Part shown: positions 61,831-64,000 of the stretch, in pieces
How the letters are laid out: the number at the start of each line of letters is the position of its first letter
How positions within the stretch are numbered: the stretch's first letter is position 1
Assembly: GCA_039026375.1 (NCBI GenBank)
Contig: JBCCML010000023.1
Span: 1 to 64,000 of the forward strand
Direction: 5' to 3'
Source of the DNA: Thermohalobaculum sp039026375
GTDB lineage: Bacteria > Pseudomonadota > Alphaproteobacteria > Rhodobacterales > Rhodobacteraceae
DNA length: 64,000 bases
Translations under genes and position numbers: made by a program
Notes under the pieces: model-generated
Databases searched by the model: none
The model's input: the letters and a program-made list of their open reading frames with translations, nothing else
What the model was told of the DNA's origin: nothing

Positions 61831-62958
61831 ATGACCGCCACGCCGGAATTCACCGTGGGCATCGAGGAGGAGTACCTGGTTGTTGAGCGCGACAGCCGTG
61901 ATCTGGTGCGCGAGCCCGATCCCGCCTTCCTGGCGCGCTGCAAGGAATTGACCGGCGAGCGGTCGACCGAGGAGTTCCTGCAATGTCAGGTCGAGGTGGG
62001 CACCCGCCCCCATGCGCGCGTGACCGACGCGCTGGCAGATCTGCGCGGTCTGCGCCAGGGGATCGCCGATGCGGCGGCCGAGTTTGGCTATGCGCCCATC
62101 GCGGCCTCGACCCATCCGTTTGCCGATTGGCGCCACCAGACCCACACCCGCAAGCCCCGCTATGAGGAGCTGGAGGCCGATCTGGGCCAGACCGTGCGGC
62201 GCCTGCTGATCTGCGGCTGCCATGTCCATGTGGGCATCGCGGACGAGGATATGCGCATCGATCTGATGAACCAGGTCGCCTATTTCCTGCCGCACCTCCT
62301 GGCGATGTCGGTATCCTCGCCCTATTGGGAGGGGGCCGATACCGGGCTGGCCAGCTACCGCCTGACGGTGTTCGACGCGCTGCCGCGGACCGGGCTGCCG
62401 GACCAGATGGATTCCTATGGCGAATACCGCCGGCTGGTGCAGGCGCTGGTCGACGCCGATTGCATCGAGGATGCGACCAAGATCTGGTGGGATATCCGCC
62501 CGTCCGCCAAGTTCCCGACGCTGGAGCAGAGGGTGACCGATGTCTGCGCGACGGCAGGCGACGCCGCGGTGATTGCCGCGGTCTTCCAGGCGGTGATGGC
62601 CTACCTGGTGCGGCTGCGCAGCCAGAACCAGCGCTGGCGCCTGTACCCCGCGATCCTGATCAACGAGAACCGCTGGCGCGCGCAGCGCTATGGCTTGTCC
62701 GGCGAGATGATCGACCATGGCAAGCGCACCAAGGTGCCAGCCAGTGCGCTGATCGACGAGATTGCCGACCTGGTGGCCGAGGATGCGGCAGCCCTGGGGA
62801 CGGCGGAGCTACTGGCCGCCGCGCGCACCATCGCCGAGCGGGGCACCTCCGCCGACCGCCAGCGTGCGGCCTATGCGGCGGCCCGCGAACGGGGCGCCGA
62901 TCACCGCGCGGCGCTGGTGGCCGTGGTCGACATGCTGATCGGCTGCTTCAACGCCTAA
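61831..62958 (+). CDS. YbdK-type carboxylate-amine ligase (glutamate-cysteine ligase 2 family)
   Basis: This 375-residue ATP-grasp-like enzyme has FTVGIEEEYLVVE at the N-terminus, CQVEVGTRPH, FADWRHQTHTRKPRYE, the central GCHVHVGIADED, and WWDIRPSAKFPTLEQRVTDV. These are all typical of YbdK, which shows weak glutamate-cysteine ligase activity; the true substrate is not settled. GGAGGA lies 5 nt before the ATG. Divergent from the DUF4286-like gene with 126 bp between starts. Confidence 0.95.
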   Translation: MTATPEFTVGIEEEYLVVERDSRDLVREPDPAFLARCKELTGERSTEEFLQCQVEVGTRPHARVTDALADLRGLRQGIADAAAEFGYAPIAASTHPFADWRHQTHTRKPRYEELEADLGQTVRRLLICGCHVHVGIADEDMRIDLMNQVAYFLPHLLAMSVSSPYWEGADTGLASYRLTVFDALPRTGLPDQMDSYGEYRRLVQALVDADCIEDATKIWWDIRPSAKFPTLEQRVTDVCATAGDAAVIAAVFQAVMAYLVRLRSQNQRWRLYPAILINENRWRAQRYGLSGEMIDHGKRTKVPASALIDEIADLVAEDAAALGTAELLAAARTIAERGTSADRQRAAYAAARERGADHRAALVAVVDMLIGCFNA

Positions 62959-62975
62959 CAGCGCCACCTGCAGGG

Positions 62976-63653
62976 TTAGGATGCGGGTGCGCAGGACGGG
63001 GCCGGCTCGAAAAAGCCCAGATCCGGGTCGCCCTTCAGCGAGATCGCCTCGGGGATCGTGCTGAACGTCTCGGCCACCTCGCCGTCGGCGTCATAGCGCG
63101 TCGAGGTCACGCCCAGCGTCACCTCCGGGTCCTGCAGCAGCATTGCGCGCTCTTTGTAGAGGTAGCCGTCCGCCGTGACCTCGAACAGCAGATCCACCAC
63201 CGGGTAATTGCGGTCGCCGATGGTGATGATGGCGCGCTTGCCGACCTTCAGCACCTCTGTGCCCGCGTCGCCGGGTTCGGTCTCGCCCTCGCTGCGGTAG
63301 ACGGTGCGCTCGTAAGTGTAGGTCTCGCCAGGGAACAGCTTGGCGTCGCGCTCGGGCGTGCCGGGGCCGTAGTTGTGACCGGCCACCATGCCGTCCGCGC
63401 GCTCATAGCGCAGGAACATCGAGGGGTGGCTGTAATACGCACGGCCGATGAAGCGGCCCTCGAAGAAATCGTCTGTCACATTGCCCGCGGGGCACGAGGA
63501 GACTTGGCGCACCATGCAGCTGGGGGCGCGCAAAGTGGCGATCAGGCGGCAGCCTTCCGGGGCCACATAGCGCGACTGCGCAGGGGCCGGGGCGGGGTGG
63601 AATGCGACGGCAAGGATCACGCTTGCGAACAGGGCGCTGAGATATCGGGTCAT
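62976..63653 (-). CDS. Exported protein of unknown function
   Basis: This 225-residue protein has a clear signal peptide (cleavage near APAQS, residue about 26) followed by a Cys-rich start (EGCRLIATLRAPSCMVRQVSSCPAG) and a beta-rich part containing MFLRYERADGMVAGHNYGPGT and FPGETYTYERTVY. Four Cys in the mature N-terminal region, with one near the C-terminus, could form disulfides. I do not recognise the family. It faces ybdK tail to tail, 17 bp apart. The gene has normal high-GC codon use. Confidence 0.75.
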   Translation of the reverse strand: MTRYLSALFASVILAVAFHPAPAPAQSRYVAPEGCRLIATLRAPSCMVRQVSSCPAGNVTDDFFEGRFIGRAYYSHPSMFLRYERADGMVAGHNYGPGTPERDAKLFPGETYTYERTVYRSEGETEPGDAGTEVLKVGKRAIITIGDRNYPVVDLLFEVTADGYLYKERAMLLQDPEVTLGVTSTRYDADGEVAETFSTIPEAISLKGDPDLGFFEPAPSCAPAS

Positions 63654-63783
63654 GGGTGGCCGCTCCGCGCCGGTGTTTCAAGGACATGGAGGAACATAAG
63701 CGATGCACCGTGCCGCGCAATGGCGGCGTCGAGGCGGCTGGTATCTGGTTGGAGTTGCAGGCGTTGAGCCGAGTGCATGACCG

Positions 63784-63990
63784 TTGACCGACAAAACCAC
63801 AATCAGGAACCTTAACCCAGACCTCTACACCCAGGCCTACATAGCTGCCATCGAACACAACTGCTCCGTGGCAGACTTCATCGACGATGCTTTGGAGGGG
63901 TGGTTCGGGAAAACGCAGAAGCTCGAAGAAGATGACCAAGCGGATGCTAATCGGAACTTAGCGGACCGGCCCGAACATGCTTTATTCTGA
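63784..63990 (+). CDS. Possible ribbon-helix-helix protein (antitoxin-like), TTG start
   Basis: This 68-residue protein begins with TIRNLNPDLYTQAYIAAIEHNCSVADFIDDALEGWFG, which fits a ribbon-helix-helix DNA-binding unit (a short strand and two helices) like those of antitoxins in the VapB/FitA class, though weaker than usual. The C-terminus is acidic and hydrophilic. The start is a TTG, without a strong ribosome-binding site. The frame ends just before the right edge, so any toxin partner (PIN or RelE-like) would lie beyond the window. Confidence is low to moderate. Confidence 0.45.
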   Translation: MTDKTTIRNLNPDLYTQAYIAAIEHNCSVADFIDDALEGWFGKTQKLEEDDQADANRNLADRPEHALF

Positions 63991-64000
63991 ACTCGCTAAC

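Noticed and set aside
62325..63767. Rightward frame of 480 codons overlapping ybdK and the exported-protein gene
   Set aside because: It is a shifted frame of YbdK continuing antisense to the next gene, with low-complexity Gly/Arg-rich translation.
1..64000. CRISPR arrays, tRNA or rRNA genes
   Set aside because: I looked for regular direct repeats with spacers and for CCA-ending cloverleaf or rRNA signature stretches and saw none. A tRNAscan or Infernal run would settle it.

Overview
The window looks like chromosomal DNA from an alphaproteobacterium, most likely a marine or roseobacter-type member of the Rhodobacteraceae. The evidence is a CcrM-type adenine methyltransferase beside rnhB, a long-chain (ubiquinone-10 type) polyprenyl diphosphate synthase, a cysteine-free uracil-DNA glycosylase, the GcvT-fused glycine-betaine-pathway oxidoreductase, and several small families common in this group (DUF6473, DUF2007, DUF937, DUF1285, DUF2199). 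I saw no tRNA, rRNA, CRISPR array or prophage. The only mobile DNA is the 5' end of an IS5-like transposase cut by the left edge.

Layout. 1-200: IS fragment and a 22-bp tandem repeat. 204-6657: SH3 protein, divergent from a rightward run of 2-hydroxyacid dehydrogenase, DUF2199 protein, a class III-like PHA synthase with a PhaE-like N-terminal part, TPR protein and ispE. 6662-9878: polyprenyl synthase (leftward), then DUF2007 protein, N6-adenine-type methyltransferase and M20D amidohydrolase. 9980-17890: glnE, a PaaG-like crotonase, DUF6473 protein, ferredoxin-NADP reductase, and a leftward operon of DUF1285, PCu(A)C-like and methyltransferase genes. 17967-24761: a compact MoxR / DUF58 / BatA-DUF4159 / VWA-GATase-like operon. 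24822-29484: truB, rpsO, pnp (RNA modification, ribosome and RNA decay) and a DUF937 protein.

29563-43308 is mostly leftward: dimethylglycine-dehydrogenase-like enzyme; the tightly packed pepA/B, nlpC, lytic transglycosylase and adenine deaminase operon; orphan Hpt; moaB; phosphoesterase; UDG; amidase; and an MBL-fold protein. A 59-residue membrane protein lies on the other strand at 38802. 43502-50425 holds a glycine-zipper lipoprotein, gshA, small exported proteins, fghA, a Tat-type papain-like protease, and rnhB-ccrM, with three related inverted repeats in the gaps. 50702-64000 holds a radical SAM protein, an epoxide-hydrolase-like enzyme, the pbpC / alpha-2-macroglobulin pair, a DUF4286-like and Imm11-like pair, a YbdK-type carboxylate-amine ligase, an exported protein and a possible ribbon-helix-helix protein at the right edge.

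How the parts connect: several genes concern the cell envelope (SH3 protein, NlpC/P60, lytic transglycosylase, PbpC, alpha-2-macroglobulin, MoxR operon). Others are central metabolism and glutathione chemistry (gshA, fghA, ybdK). Others are nucleic-acid maintenance (udg, ccrM, rnhB, pnp, truB). Spot checks of single lines suggest about 1812-29500 is less GC-rich than the flanks although it carries core genes. No complete new system stands out. The most unusual items are the single-chain PhaE/PhaC-like synthase, the orphan immunity-like gene beside the alpha-2-macroglobulin/PbpC locus, and the small dispersed inverted repeats.
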